From a virus, in the IMG/VR virus record IMGVR_UViG_3300046170_000446, positions 41,118 to 105,117 of that record: a stretch of DNA of 64,000 nucleotides; one strand, given 5' to 3'. Both the position numbers and the translations under genes were made by a program. This document shows positions 1 through 7,896 of this stretch, piece by piece. Position 1 is the first letter of the stretch. Every line of letters begins with the position of its first letter. The notes beneath the pieces were generated by a model that saw nothing but the letters and a program-made list of their open reading frames with translations, searched no databases and was not told the DNA's origin.

Positions 1-2
1 CT

Positions 3-593
3 ATCGCAGACGAGATCGAGGCTTGTGAAGCAGAGATGCAAATGGCAAACGAGATTGAGGCTTGCGGTATGTATGCTGAGGACACTGAGGCTATGCACAC
101 GGCTGAGGACATCGAGGCTGACCTTTTCGCTGAGGATGTTGATGCTATGCACTGCGCTGACGACGACGACGACGACGACAGCGACGTTGAGGCTATGCTC
201 GCAGAGATGCTTGCTGAGCTAGACGGAGACACTGAGGCTTGTACTGCTGAGGATACTGAGGCTATGCAGATGGCTGAGGACACCGACCTTAACGCATCTC
301 TTGAGCCCCACGCAGATGACAACATGGGACTCAACGCTGGCGATATGGAAGCTGACGAAACTCTCGCGGCTCTCTTCAAAGCGGCATCTGACGATGATGA
401 CGAAGACGAAGACGAGACTCAAGACGAGGACGAGTCTGAGGGTACTTCTAAGAAAGCATCTCTCAAGCCACAAGGTCGCAAGTCTAGCGAGGGCGTTAAG
501 TCACTCGGCGCGATCAACAAAGAGGCTTCAAGCGAGGTTAATGATCTCGCTAAACTTTGGGAGTCTGCACCTGACGTAAAGGCTTTCTTCTGA
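3..593 (+). CDS. acidic repeat protein, probable prohead scaffold/core protein (5' end outside window)
   Basis: The frame is open from the first bases of the window, so the true start lies upstream. The visible 196 residues are extremely acidic, with a run of seven Asp and degenerate repeats around AEDTEAM and EIEA. The C-terminal third becomes mixed and ends in DVKAFF. The gene lies immediately before a terminator and two head genes. Acidic, repetitive proteins just upstream of the major capsid gene are typically scaffold or prohead-core proteins, so that role is inferred from composition and position only. KEASSE near the C-terminus resembles an A-S-E sequence seen in other putative virion proteins here. 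Confidence 0.65.
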   Translation: MADEIEACEAEMQMANEIEACGMYAEDTEAMHTAEDIEADLFAEDVDAMHCADDDDDDDSDVEAMLAEMLAELDGDTEACTAEDTEAMQMAEDTDLNASLEPHADDNMGLNAGDMEADETLAALFKAASDDDDEDEDETQDEDESEGTSKKASLKPQGRKSSEGVKSLGAINKEASSEVNDLAKLWESAPDVKAFF

Positions 594-612
594 GATTAGC
601 CTGACAGTGCGC

Positions 613-634
613 ACCTAACCTTATAACGGTTAGG
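613..634 (+). other. small stem-loop after the scaffold-like gene
   Basis: CCTAACC and GGTTAGG pair around a 7-nt loop, directly in front of the strong terminator at 639-690. It could be a processing or stabilising structure. No U-tract follows it. Confidence 0.4.
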
Positions 635-638
635 CTCG

Positions 639-690
639 AAAAAAGGTGAGGGCTCAGGGACTTAGTTTCCCTGAGCCCTCACCTTTTTTC
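639..690 (+). terminator. strong rho-independent terminator
   Basis: A perfect 16-bp GC-rich stem (GGTGAGGGCTCAGGGA with its complement) is extended by an A-tract/T-tract and has a 7-nt loop. The 3' arm runs into TTTTTT. It separates the scaffold-like gene from the capsid operon; the A-tract on the other side would allow action on the opposite strand too. Confidence 0.92.
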
Positions 691-798
691 AATAACTGAT
701 AAATACTCTGACCTAATATTAACGAGTATTACTCACAGAGCTTATTTCACATTACACTTGCTCTCTGAACAGGGAGTATCAGCGAAAGGTTTAATCCT
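691..798 (+). promoter_or_regulatory. leader of the capsid operon with a dyad
   Basis: This AT-rich leader lies between a terminator and the head genes, so a promoter is expected. It holds an 11-bp dyad GAGTA-T-TACTC at 724-734, preceded by ATACTC near 700. The same half-sites form the dyad at 7844-7862. I cannot assign -10/-35 boxes with confidence. GAAAGG sits about 9 nt before the ATG at 799. Confidence 0.35.
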
Positions 799-1470
799 AT
801 GGCTATGCTTGGACAGGCAAGTGGTGGTTTCACAGAGTCTTCATCTTCATTGCGTCTTCTTCACGTCGGTGTCCGTAACACCGTCGGTGTTTTGACTGAT
901 GATGCGTTTACTCAGACGAACCCACCCGTCGTTAGTACCGCAGGTACTGTCTCAGATAACGTCCCCACCACCGTACTTGGTGTTCTTGGTGGCTCAGTTG
1001 CTTTCTCACGTCCTGACGCAGGTTCAAACTTCGTCGGTGGCAACGTAGAAGGTCTTGCTGTCGCTACTCAAGAGACTTTTGTACGTCCTCTTGGTGTCTT
1101 TCTTAACAACGCGAATGGTCGCCCATTCGAGAACCTTCCTGCTCAGGCGAGCGGTAAAGGCCCTTACGTTTCTGCGCAGGGTACTTACGCAAACTCTCTC
1201 TTTGAGACTCAGGCTCTCGACACTGACGGTGCGAACGTCGCTCAAGGCGCTGACCTCACCTACACCGTAGGTGCAGAGCTCATCGCTTCTCGTAACGGCT
1301 ACCTCATGCCTCGTAACACCATCGACTCAGCAGGCGCTGTCGCATCTATCGACATCGCGGCTATTTCGGCTGAGGTTGAGCATGGTCGTACTGCTTCTAC
1401 CACCATCGGTATCCTTAAGATGCCTGCTGACTCGACTCAAAACGAGTTGGTCTACGACCAGCGCATTTAA
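799..1470 (+). CDS. putative capsid decoration or second head protein
   Basis: This 223-residue protein is rich in Gly, Ala, Thr and Asn with beta-strand-like segments and no signal or membrane segment. Codon choice matches the adjacent major capsid gene, suggesting abundant late expression. It lies 15 nt upstream of the capsid gene and almost certainly shares its transcript. A decoration/cement or other head protein is inferred from position; I do not recognise the sequence family. The start is supported by GAAAGG upstream. Confidence 0.7.
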   Translation: MAMLGQASGGFTESSSSLRLLHVGVRNTVGVLTDDAFTQTNPPVVSTAGTVSDNVPTTVLGVLGGSVAFSRPDAGSNFVGGNVEGLAVATQETFVRPLGVFLNNANGRPFENLPAQASGKGPYVSAQGTYANSLFETQALDTDGANVAQGADLTYTVGAELIASRNGYLMPRNTIDSAGAVASIDIAAISAEVEHGRTASTTIGILKMPADSTQNELVYDQRI

Positions 1471-1485
1471 TAGGAGGACAGTAAC

Positions 1486-2364
1486 ATGAGCGCACCAGTA
1501 ACTAACGCAGTTAAATCTAAGATTATCAGCGATTACATTAAGACTCCGCAGGGTCGTGCGAAGCTCGCCGCTTCAATGACTCAGCCACTTCGTACTCGCC
1601 GTGACTATAGCTCTGTCGGACGTAAGACTTTCTTGGTCGAGCAACTCCCTGACGGCGCACTTCCGATCTACGACAAAGACCCTGACGTGACCGCGTTCGT
1701 GGTTGGTGAAGAGGGCGAGAACATTCTTGCTATCACCAAGCCACGTCGTGTGATCTTCCCTCTTTTCGAGATCGCATCAAACCCTGAGATCCCTCTCACG
1801 CAGATTAAAGAGCGCCGTTTCGACCTCATCGAGCGTGCTCAGGATCTCGCTCGCGCACAGATCCAGGCGGCAGAGGACGAGCGCGTCTTCAGCATCCTCG
1901 ATGCTATCGCGACTGAGGGCTTTGACAGCCTCCCAGGTGGTACTAACGCAGACATCCCTGTCGTTGCACCTATCAGTGGGTCTGTTCTTGCTGACGCATA
2001 CAGCCTCATCGAGCGCCACGATCTCCGTGTTGCACGCGTCTTCATGAACGCACGCGATTACGCAGACGTTCGTAAGTTTGGTCGCGACATTCTCGACATC
2101 GAGTCTCAGGCAACTCTCCTCAAGACTGGTCTTCAGGCTAGCCTTTGGGGTGCTCAGATCATCACTAGCCGTATCGTACCTGTTGGTACTGTTTACGTCT
2201 GCTGTGAGCCTGAGATGTTCGGTCGCATCCCTGTCCGTACTGAGCTTACTGTCCTCAGCGCAGATGACCCTAAGGCTCGTACTGTCGGTTTCTCTTGCTT
2301 CGAGAACCTCGGTATCGGTGCATTCAACCCTCGCGGGCTCGTTCGCCTCACTATCACTCGCTAA
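1486..2364 (+). CDS. major capsid protein (HK97-fold type)
   Basis: The 292-residue protein has the layout of HK97-fold major capsid proteins of large phages: a basic N-arm, a beta segment with PIYDKDPDVTAFVVGEEGE (about residues 62-80), a region PLFEIASNPEIPL followed by a long spine-helix-like stretch containing RFDLIERAQDLARAQIQ, and a C-terminal domain with NARDYADVRKFGRD and GAFNPRGLVRLTI. The start has an ideal TAGGAGGACAGTAAC-ATG site. Strongly biased codon use and a terminator right after the gene fit a highly expressed structural gene. The fold call rests on recalled family features, not an alignment. Confidence 0.85.
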   Translation: MSAPVTNAVKSKIISDYIKTPQGRAKLAASMTQPLRTRRDYSSVGRKTFLVEQLPDGALPIYDKDPDVTAFVVGEEGENILAITKPRRVIFPLFEIASNPEIPLTQIKERRFDLIERAQDLARAQIQAAEDERVFSILDAIATEGFDSLPGGTNADIPVVAPISGSVLADAYSLIERHDLRVARVFMNARDYADVRKFGRDILDIESQATLLKTGLQASLWGAQIITSRIVPVGTVYVCCEPEMFGRIPVRTELTVLSADDPKARTVGFSCFENLGIGAFNPRGLVRLTITR

Positions 2365-2419
2365 TATTAACAGCTTGTGATTAGGCGCTCTCCTTAGGGA
2401 AGCGCATAAGGGTTAAGAA

Positions 2420-2458
2420 GAAACCCTGTCTCTCTCTGAGGGGCAGGGTTTTTTCGTT
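2420..2458 (+). terminator. rho-independent terminator after major capsid gene
   Basis: AAACCCTG pairs with CAGGGTTT, followed by TTTTTCG. A second short dyad (GCGCT/AGCGC near 2380-2405) precedes it. Confidence 0.85.
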
Positions 2459-2506
2459 TTTCCAACCATATTAAAAGTCCTGTAGGTTAAACGAAAGGAC
2501 ACCACT

Positions 2507-3034
2507 ATGATGAGGATCTTAGCCCTATTAATACTCTCTCTCCCTATTAGCTCTTATGCTAATGACCACAACCCTTGGGAAGTGAGCTTAGGCACTACTC
2601 AAATGTTCTTTGGGTGGTATGGTGAGGACTCCTCTCAAGTGCCTACCTCCTCTGCTACTCTAATCTTATCGAGAGAGCTTATCGGAGGTCTTTCCGCATG
2701 GGGAGTATTCAACTTGCCTCTAACTCCTAACAAAAGAGTTACCGCAGAGGGTGTGATTGAGGACACCATTACACTGCCTACCCTAATGTTAGGTCTAAGC
2801 TATGAGGCTCTGAGTTATCAATACGACGAGCGCAAAAGAATAGGCTTAGACGCAGGGCTTTCTGTAGGAAGACCGCTAACTCTAAAGGGTCAAGTGTTCC
2901 CTGTAGGGGCTTTTCGCCTCAAGCTCGTTAAAGATAACGAGAACACTGTCTACGTAGGGTTGACCACCTCACCTTACAACCCTGAAGGTGATTTGGTTTG
3001 GGGACTAATCTACGGAATGGGTACTAAATTTTAA
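2507..3034 (+). CDS. phage-encoded outer-membrane beta-barrel protein
   Basis: The 175-residue protein starts with a clear Sec signal peptide (MMRILALLILSLPISSYA, cleavage likely after the last Ala). The mature part alternates polar and aromatic/hydrophobic residues in strand-like blocks and ends in YGMGTKF; a C-terminal Phe is the usual signature recognised by the Bam machinery of Gram-negative bacteria. Lambda Lom and the superinfection-exclusion protein Cor are functional parallels, not homologues I can show. A likely role is altering the host surface, for example excluding competing phages. The site AAAGGA supports the start. Its stop overlaps the convergent glutamine synthetase stop. Confidence 0.7.
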   Translation: MMRILALLILSLPISSYANDHNPWEVSLGTTQMFFGWYGEDSSQVPTSSATLILSRELIGGLSAWGVFNLPLTPNKRVTAEGVIEDTITLPTLMLGLSYEALSYQYDERKRIGLDAGLSVGRPLTLKGQVFPVGAFRLKLVKDNENTVYVGLTTSPYNPEGDLVWGLIYGMGTKF

Positions 3035-4057
3035 AGTCCACAGGTGCTCTCTAAAAGCACTCTAGCTACCTCATAAGGGTCAGCGTTAGCGTTAGGTCGC
3101 CTGTCTTCTAAATACCCACAACCTGCGTCATAAACATTAGCAGGGATACGAACAGAAGCGGTGCGGTCTGACACTCCCCACTTAAACTCGTCGTAGCGAC
3201 ACGTCTCATGGTGGCCTGTAAGTCGGATTTCGTACCCTGCGCCGTACACATCTAAGTGCTCTTGTACGCGACCGCTAATCTTAAACAGTGCGTCCTCGAT
3301 ATGTGTCATCCCGTTTTCTTGCCTCATAGCTTCAGTAGAGAAGTTAGTGTGCATACCCGCGCCGTTCCAATCACCAGGTACAGGCTTAGGGTCTAAGGTT
3401 GCAGAGAGCCCGTAATCTTCACCCAAGCGGTATAATAACCAACGTGCTATCCACAGATCATCACTTGCCCTGAGCGCATCTCCTTCAGGGCCTCCGATTT
3501 GAAACTCCCACTGTCCAGGCATGACCTCAGCATTAATGCCTGTTAACATTAGGTCTGCCTCTAAGCAAACTTTCATGTGATGCTCTACGAGAGCTCGACC
3601 GTACACCTCATCAGCGCCTACTCCACAATAATAAGGGCCTTGCTCAGCGGGAAAACGTCTCTCTGAAGGGAAGCCCAACGGACGAGAGCCTTTATAGAGA
3701 GTGTACTCTTGCTCGAAGCCGAACCAAGCCTTTTCTTTATCTGCTCCGTTAGACAAGACCTCTCTTAAGAGCGCCCTTGTGTTGGTAGAGTGAGGTTTCT
3801 TATCTGCCCCATAGACTTCGCACATTAAGAGGATAGCTCCTTCTCCCCTAATAGGGTCTTTATATGCTCTCACGGGCTTCAAGATGCAATCTGAGCTCCC
3901 TCCCTCCGCCTGTGAGGTAGAAGACCCATCAAACTGCCACTCAGGGAGGTTTACCGCTAGAGGGACGACCTCACCCCCCGATGATCTTTGTCTTAGAACG
4001 TAATCTAGCGGTAGGCTTAGATCCGTCAACCCATATGTATTCAACTGCTCTTTTCAT
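3031..4057 (-). CDS. glnII: type II (eukaryotic-type) glutamine synthetase, frameshifted near its N-terminus
   Basis: Catalyses ATP-dependent synthesis of glutamine from glutamate and ammonia. Main-frame motifs are those of GSII: EWQFDGSSTSQAEGG, the metal/glutamate residues in FGFEQEY, GINAEVMPGQWEFQIG, the ATP/ammonia region GAGMHTNFST and the Arg-containing RLTGHHET...EFKWGV...RTASVRIP, ending with GYLEDRRPNANADPYEV. The conserved GSII N-terminus (VEYIWVDGSKPTARLRSKTK) is encoded in the neighbouring frame from ATG 4057, which has GAGG at proper spacing. The frames join if one base is removed from the C6 run at 3974-3979, giving about 341 residues, normal for GSII. The downstream frame alone would start at a poor TTG (4044). 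Apart from the shift nothing essential is missing. Confidence 0.93.
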
Positions 4058-4134
4058 TAATGCCTCGTTTTTTTCTTATCCTTTGAACCTTGTAGTAACC
4101 TATGCCCCTACTCTACGGGAGGGAAAATATTATT

Positions 4135-4458
4135 ATGGATTTTCACGTAAGATTAGCAAGACTTAATGAGAGGCTAGAAACCCTTCAAGAAGGCTTAAAC
4201 GGTAGAACCGCAGGCTTTCCCTCTAGTTTTGAAAAGTTGGTAAGAGGTAGAGTCGAGAACCCTCGGAAGCGACAAAGGATTATGGCGTTGAAAGCTCGCC
4301 TCGATAATGGGGATTACTCAGGATCATTTGAGAGACGAGAGATCCACCTTGAGATCCAGCATCTTCTTCTCCCCCCAAAAGATCATTACAAGGCAAAGAT
4401 GACCTCACCAAGACCCTCACGTCAAGGATATGCGAATGTTTATAAGCGAAATCAATAA
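4135..4458 (+). CDS. basic small protein of unknown function
   Basis: This 107-residue, Arg/Lys-rich protein is not recognised. I prefer the ATG at 4135, preceded by GGGAGGG, over an ATG 33 nt upstream. The N-terminal helix (MDFHVRLARLNERLETLQ) resembles that of the next gene (MSFERRIASLQIRLASLK), so the two may share an interaction or virion-targeting helix. Confidence 0.65.
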   Translation: MDFHVRLARLNERLETLQEGLNGRTAGFPSSFEKLVRGRVENPRKRQRIMALKARLDNGDYSGSFERREIHLEIQHLLLPPKDHYKAKMTSPRPSRQGYANVYKRNQ

Positions 4459-4513
4459 GATATCTATTTACCTTTCTTAATATAAAAACCTCCAACTTAA
4501 AAGGAGCTCAGTT

Positions 4514-4957
4514 ATGAGTTTTGAACGACGTATCGCAAGTCTACAAATCCGCCTCGCAAGCCTAAAGTCTAACCTCTCAGGTGTTGGTAAGATGCACTAC
4601 TGCCAGTTGCCCAATGGAAGCAGACTCGGCGTTATGGCACTCCAAGGCGCTGGTCAATTGAGACTCGGCTTCCAATATGGGAATGGCGCTTACTCACATC
4701 AAGACACTGTTTCTAATCTCAGAGACTGTCTGAAAGATATGAAGAGAGACGGAGCGCTCGCCTCACTTGGAAAAGAATACCGAGGCCCGATGTGCTCATT
4801 CTTGCTCCCTAATGGACAACAGTTTGGGATGTATGTAATTTGCGGTCGTATGGGCGATTGCCGTCTCGGTTTCCAGTGTGGCAATGGCTCATACTCACAC
4901 CTTGGCACTCTTGAAGACATGAGAGCAATCATCGACGACGGTATCCTAGACCACTAA
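4514..4957 (+). CDS. protein with two tandem copies of a ~50-residue domain
   Basis: An N-terminal amphipathic helix (residues 1-22) is followed by two clear internal repeats: residues about 29-75 and 92-141, each with a C-x-LPNG start, a LRLGFQ/CRLGFQ strand, GNGxYSH and a helix containing LRDCLKDM or MRAIIDDG. This looks like an ancient domain duplication. The function is unknown. The start has AAAAGGAG upstream. It may be a distant relative of the two-domain gene at 41094-41712. Confidence 0.8.
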   Translation: MSFERRIASLQIRLASLKSNLSGVGKMHYCQLPNGSRLGVMALQGAGQLRLGFQYGNGAYSHQDTVSNLRDCLKDMKRDGALASLGKEYRGPMCSFLLPNGQQFGMYVICGRMGDCRLGFQCGNGSYSHLGTLEDMRAIIDDGILDH

Positions 4958-5034
4958 GAAAAATACCGTTCCCCTTAAAAGCCTATAAAGTCTTCTCCAT
5001 AGCGTCCTAATTCTATACGTAAGGCGGTGTGGAG

Positions 5035-5574
5035 ATGACTCATAAGATACATAAGCAGAGCTGTGTCATCGCGGTAAGCGAAAAAGAAGACAAGCCTATC
5101 CTCTTTAAGATTAGAGATCGCAAATACGTCCCTAAACTAAGAGTCTACCATGAGCTTGTGAACGGTGTAGAAGTCCTATACGTCAAAGACGAGATCACCG
5201 CATGGATAGAGGGCATTAACGAGTATGGTATCGGTGTGATTAACTCCGCCCTACTCGTTAAGCGTGACGAGAACGAACATCTCAACCCTATCCGAAGAAA
5301 ACGGCAAGGTAGGGTAATGTCTAGAGACGGCAACCGAGTTTTAAAGATACTCGCTAGCCGTAATATTGAAGAAGCCCTAGACATGACACTCAAATATGAT
5401 GACGGGATCAAAGGACACACCTTCATCTCTGACGGCACAACCACGTATGCAGTAGAGCACACTAGTAAACTCAAGCCTAAGCACCGTAAGCTCAGAGGTA
5501 AAGCCACCCATGTGCGCACCAATCACGGGCTACTCTACCCCTGGAGCGGGCTACTCAGGAGGCGCACCTCTTGA
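5035..5574 (+). CDS. NTN-hydrolase (peptidase C45/choloylglycine hydrolase-like), N-terminal part, frameshifted
   Basis: The first about 165 residues fit N-terminal-nucleophile amide hydrolases: a candidate nucleophile Cys10 (QSCVIAV), an RDR about 18 residues later, GINEYGIGVINSAL and then VRTNHG. After NHG the frame runs into unrelated sequence and stops at 5574, while the expected continuation (YSTPGAGYSGGAP...SSVQRK) is in the frame of 5510-5932. Removing one G from GGG at 5527-5529 joins them into one protein of about 298 residues. The ATG at 5035 has AAGG 10 nt upstream; a GTG at 5029 is possible. The substrate is unknown; family members hydrolyse linear amides such as bile salts, penicillin or acylated peptides. 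Confidence 0.75.
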   Translation: MTHKIHKQSCVIAVSEKEDKPILFKIRDRKYVPKLRVYHELVNGVEVLYVKDEITAWIEGINEYGIGVINSALLVKRDENEHLNPIRRKRQGRVMSRDGNRVLKILASRNIEEALDMTLKYDDGIKGHTFISDGTTTYAVEHTSKLKPKHRKLRGKATHVRTNHGLLYPWSGLLRRRTS

Positions 5575-5932
5575 GTCTTCTGTACAGCGTAAGAAAATGG
5601 TTGAGCGCGTACTCAGGAAGTCTGAGAAGATTAAAGACATTAGCCCTGACCTCTTTAACGAGAGCTTAAAGTCTAAGCAAAACTTTAACTCTGCTGTGCG
5701 TAAAGGTAAGGGGGAGATGTTCACCTCCTCCCTCATGGCGATCAACCTTAAAGAGCTTAAAATTATGCTCTACATATTAGAAGACAAAGGCGACTACCTC
5801 GGATACCGAAATCACATCAACGGGCAGACTAAATGCACCTTTGATGTGTATCGGTTCAACAAGAAAAACAAGATAGAGAGGCTAGGTAACAAGCCTGATC
5901 AGTTTGTCGAAGACGTGCCTAAAGATATGTAG
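5510..5932 (+). CDS. NTN-hydrolase, C-terminal part (second frame)
   Basis: This is the downstream half of the gene above. From about codon 7 (G-YSTPGAGYSGGAP) it continues the VRTNHG motif; SSVQRKKMVERVL matches the S-S-x-x-R helix typical of C45-like and choloylglycine-like hydrolases. The apparent ATG at 5510 is probably not used, as it lies inside the upstream half and has no ribosome-binding site. The remaining sequence (to VEDVPKDM) completes the fold. Confidence 0.65.
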   Translation: MCAPITGYSTPGAGYSGGAPLESSVQRKKMVERVLRKSEKIKDISPDLFNESLKSKQNFNSAVRKGKGEMFTSSLMAINLKELKIMLYILEDKGDYLGYRNHINGQTKCTFDVYRFNKKNKIERLGNKPDQFVEDVPKDM

Positions 5933-6001
5933 CCTAACGCTCTAATCTTTTTATGAGCTTCATTAAGTTAGAAAACACCATATGCAAAGAGGTACAGGAT
6001 T

Positions 6002-6943
6002 ATGAAGAAAGTCGCCGCTAGTAAACTAAGGAAGATAGCTAAAGCGAGCAGAGAAGTAGGTGCTTCAGACGTTGAACATCTCGCTCTCTTCGCTTTAGGG
6101 GAGATCGGCACTACAGACGGGCTCTCTAAGCACGCAAGTTCTAATCTTATCGCGGGCATTAAAATAAAGATGCTCGATGGGATTGCTAAGTTTAGTATGA
6201 AGGCATCTAAGTTTTCTCAGGAAGACCCTACGGTTAAAAAGATTAGAGATTTCATCCACAAAGAGAAGCTCGTAAGTCGGATCTACCATTCAGTTCACAG
6301 CAAAGCCTATGACAAAATGGAGCAACCTTCAAACTGGGTAGAGAAGCGCATTAAGAAGTACCTAATGAGCATGACCTCCACTTCTGATCTCCTCCGAGCT
6401 TGTGCATCTCTCATCTCAGCACGAAACATAGAAGAGCTCTCAGAGTCTATCGGTGTTAGCTCACTTACGCTAAAAAAACACCTAGACCCTAATCTCGACA
6501 CTCAGAGCAAGTTTAAGAAGTACACTCCTGCGGTAATAGAGCACGCAATTGATTACTTCGCCGTTGTCAAAGACGCTCAGATCTTCGGTGTGAAACTTGC
6601 GATCATCCTCTTTAAAGGGATGGTCGTCGGAGGTATCTACGCGCTTTTCACAGGTAAGGCAATGTCTGTAGTGCTTGCAGGAGTCGGCGTGACTTTTGGA
6701 TGGTTCTTAGCAGGGGTCGTCTTAGGTCTTTTATTTACGAGCCATAAGAGCACCGCGTCGTTCCTTAGGAAGTCAGGAGTATTTTTTGGGCTCATACCTC
6801 TAGCTATCTTAAATGACCTAGTTTCCTTCATAGGATGGTCGAAAGAAAAAATCGCTGGTATTATGCGGGCTATCTCAGGGCGCTTGGCTGAGGCTAAAGC
6901 GAACCTAACTCAGTCAGAAAGCCAGTCTCAATACGCTTATTAA
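6002..6943 (+). CDS. membrane protein of unknown function
   Basis: The protein has 313 residues. Residues 1-190 are Lys-rich, mostly helical and soluble-looking. Residues about 195-275 contain three hydrophobic segments (around VKLAIILFKGMVVGGIYALF, VVLAGVGVTFGWFLAGVVLG and SGVFFGLIPLAILNDLVSF). The C-terminus is short and polar. The layout (soluble helical N-domain, C-terminal membrane region) resembles the three paralogues at 36115-38712, but I cannot show homology. It ends 4 nt into the convergent gene. Confidence 0.65.
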   Translation: MKKVAASKLRKIAKASREVGASDVEHLALFALGEIGTTDGLSKHASSNLIAGIKIKMLDGIAKFSMKASKFSQEDPTVKKIRDFIHKEKLVSRIYHSVHSKAYDKMEQPSNWVEKRIKKYLMSMTSTSDLLRACASLISARNIEELSESIGVSSLTLKKHLDPNLDTQSKFKKYTPAVIEHAIDYFAVVKDAQIFGVKLAIILFKGMVVGGIYALFTGKAMSVVLAGVGVTFGWFLAGVVLGLLFTSHKSTASFLRKSGVFFGLIPLAILNDLVSFIGWSKEKIAGIMRAISGRLAEAKANLTQSESQSQYAY

Positions 6944-7818
6944 TAAGACGCCTTTTGTCTCATAGACTCACCTTTACGGTTGAATACTTCAAAGCCGTCT
7001 AGATGAAAAACGACGAGGAAATCTAAGTCTTTTATTTCTCTCAGATAGCTGTTCGTCTTTACTGAGCCGTCTCGCATATATAAGTTGATTAAACTTTGAA
7101 AACGACTCGGAGGGGTTGCTCCTTCTGATCCAGAATTCTGCTCTTCTTCCGCTCTCATCTTCGCTATCTTACTTCTAAAAGAAGGCCCGATAACAAAGTT
7201 AAGAGGAGCATGGACGACCATACCTGAAGGCTCCCCTGACACATAACCGTGTCTTCTTGTCTGAATGTAAACACCGATACGAGATCTCTTCGATGCGTTA
7301 CCCATAGACTGACCGAAAGACTCTCTATGAATAACCTCCCCGTTACCTCCAGGTCTTTCCCCTACTAAGATAAAGTGTTCTACGCCACCGCCATACTGCT
7401 CTAATAAGTTACGGAGTCTCGGTATATCTGCCTCTGTATAATGACCTTCGATCTCATCGAGGGTCGCTAAAGACCCTAAGAACTGAAAAGCCATCCAGTT
7501 AGTAATCACGTCTTCGTTAGCGTAATGCTTTTCAAAAACGTCCTTGTCGAAACGATGGACACGTAGAAAAGACCGCCCTTTCCAAGTCCCGTCGATAGCA
7601 AAGGTCACCTTGTCTTCTTCGCTCGCTGACTTTACGAGGTATTGAAAAGCCACTCTCTTTGCAGAAGCAGTTTTCTTAGCAGGCTTGTTAGACCCTGAGC
7701 TGATTGAATACTGCTCTTGGCTATCAAGCCACTTTTGCTGATCTTCCTTACTCAAACCGTTAAACCACTTCTTAAACGCTTTTTTGTCGCCTTTAGCGAA
7801 CCTTGCTGATCTTCTCAT
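6940..7818 (-). CDS. conserved-looking protein of unknown function
   Basis: This is a soluble 292-residue protein with a basic N-terminus (MRRSARFAKGDKKAF) and a low-complexity Ser/Lys linker with KSASEEDK around residues 45-65. I place the start at the ATG at 7818, which has GAGAGG 9 nt upstream, rather than at the ATG 24 nt further up. It is transcribed divergently from the zinc-finger gene at 7897 across a dyad. I do not recognise a family. Confidence 0.65.
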   Translation of the reverse strand: MRRSARFAKGDKKAFKKWFNGLSKEDQQKWLDSQEQYSISSGSNKPAKKTASAKRVAFQYLVKSASEEDKVTFAIDGTWKGRSFLRVHRFDKDVFEKHYANEDVITNWMAFQFLGSLATLDEIEGHYTEADIPRLRNLLEQYGGGVEHFILVGERPGGNGEVIHRESFGQSMGNASKRSRIGVYIQTRRHGYVSGEPSGMVVHAPLNFVIGPSFRSKIAKMRAEEEQNSGSEGATPPSRFQSLINLYMRDGSVKTNSYLREIKDLDFLVVFHLDGFEVFNRKGESMRQKASY

Positions 7819-7843
7819 AATCTTAAACCTCTCTAAGAGCATA

Positions 7844-7862
7844 ATATACTCAGAGAGTATAT
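7844..7862. promoter_or_regulatory. perfect dyad in a divergent promoter region (operator candidate)
   Basis: ATATACTC-AGA-GAGTATAT is a perfect inverted repeat lying between two divergent genes and overlapping TATA-like sequence. It looks like a dimeric repressor or activator site. Related half-sites (ATACTC, GAGTAT) occur in the capsid-operon leader. Confidence 0.45.
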
Positions 7863-7896
7863 AGGCTCTTTATACCTGTGCTCAGAGAGTCAAGAT

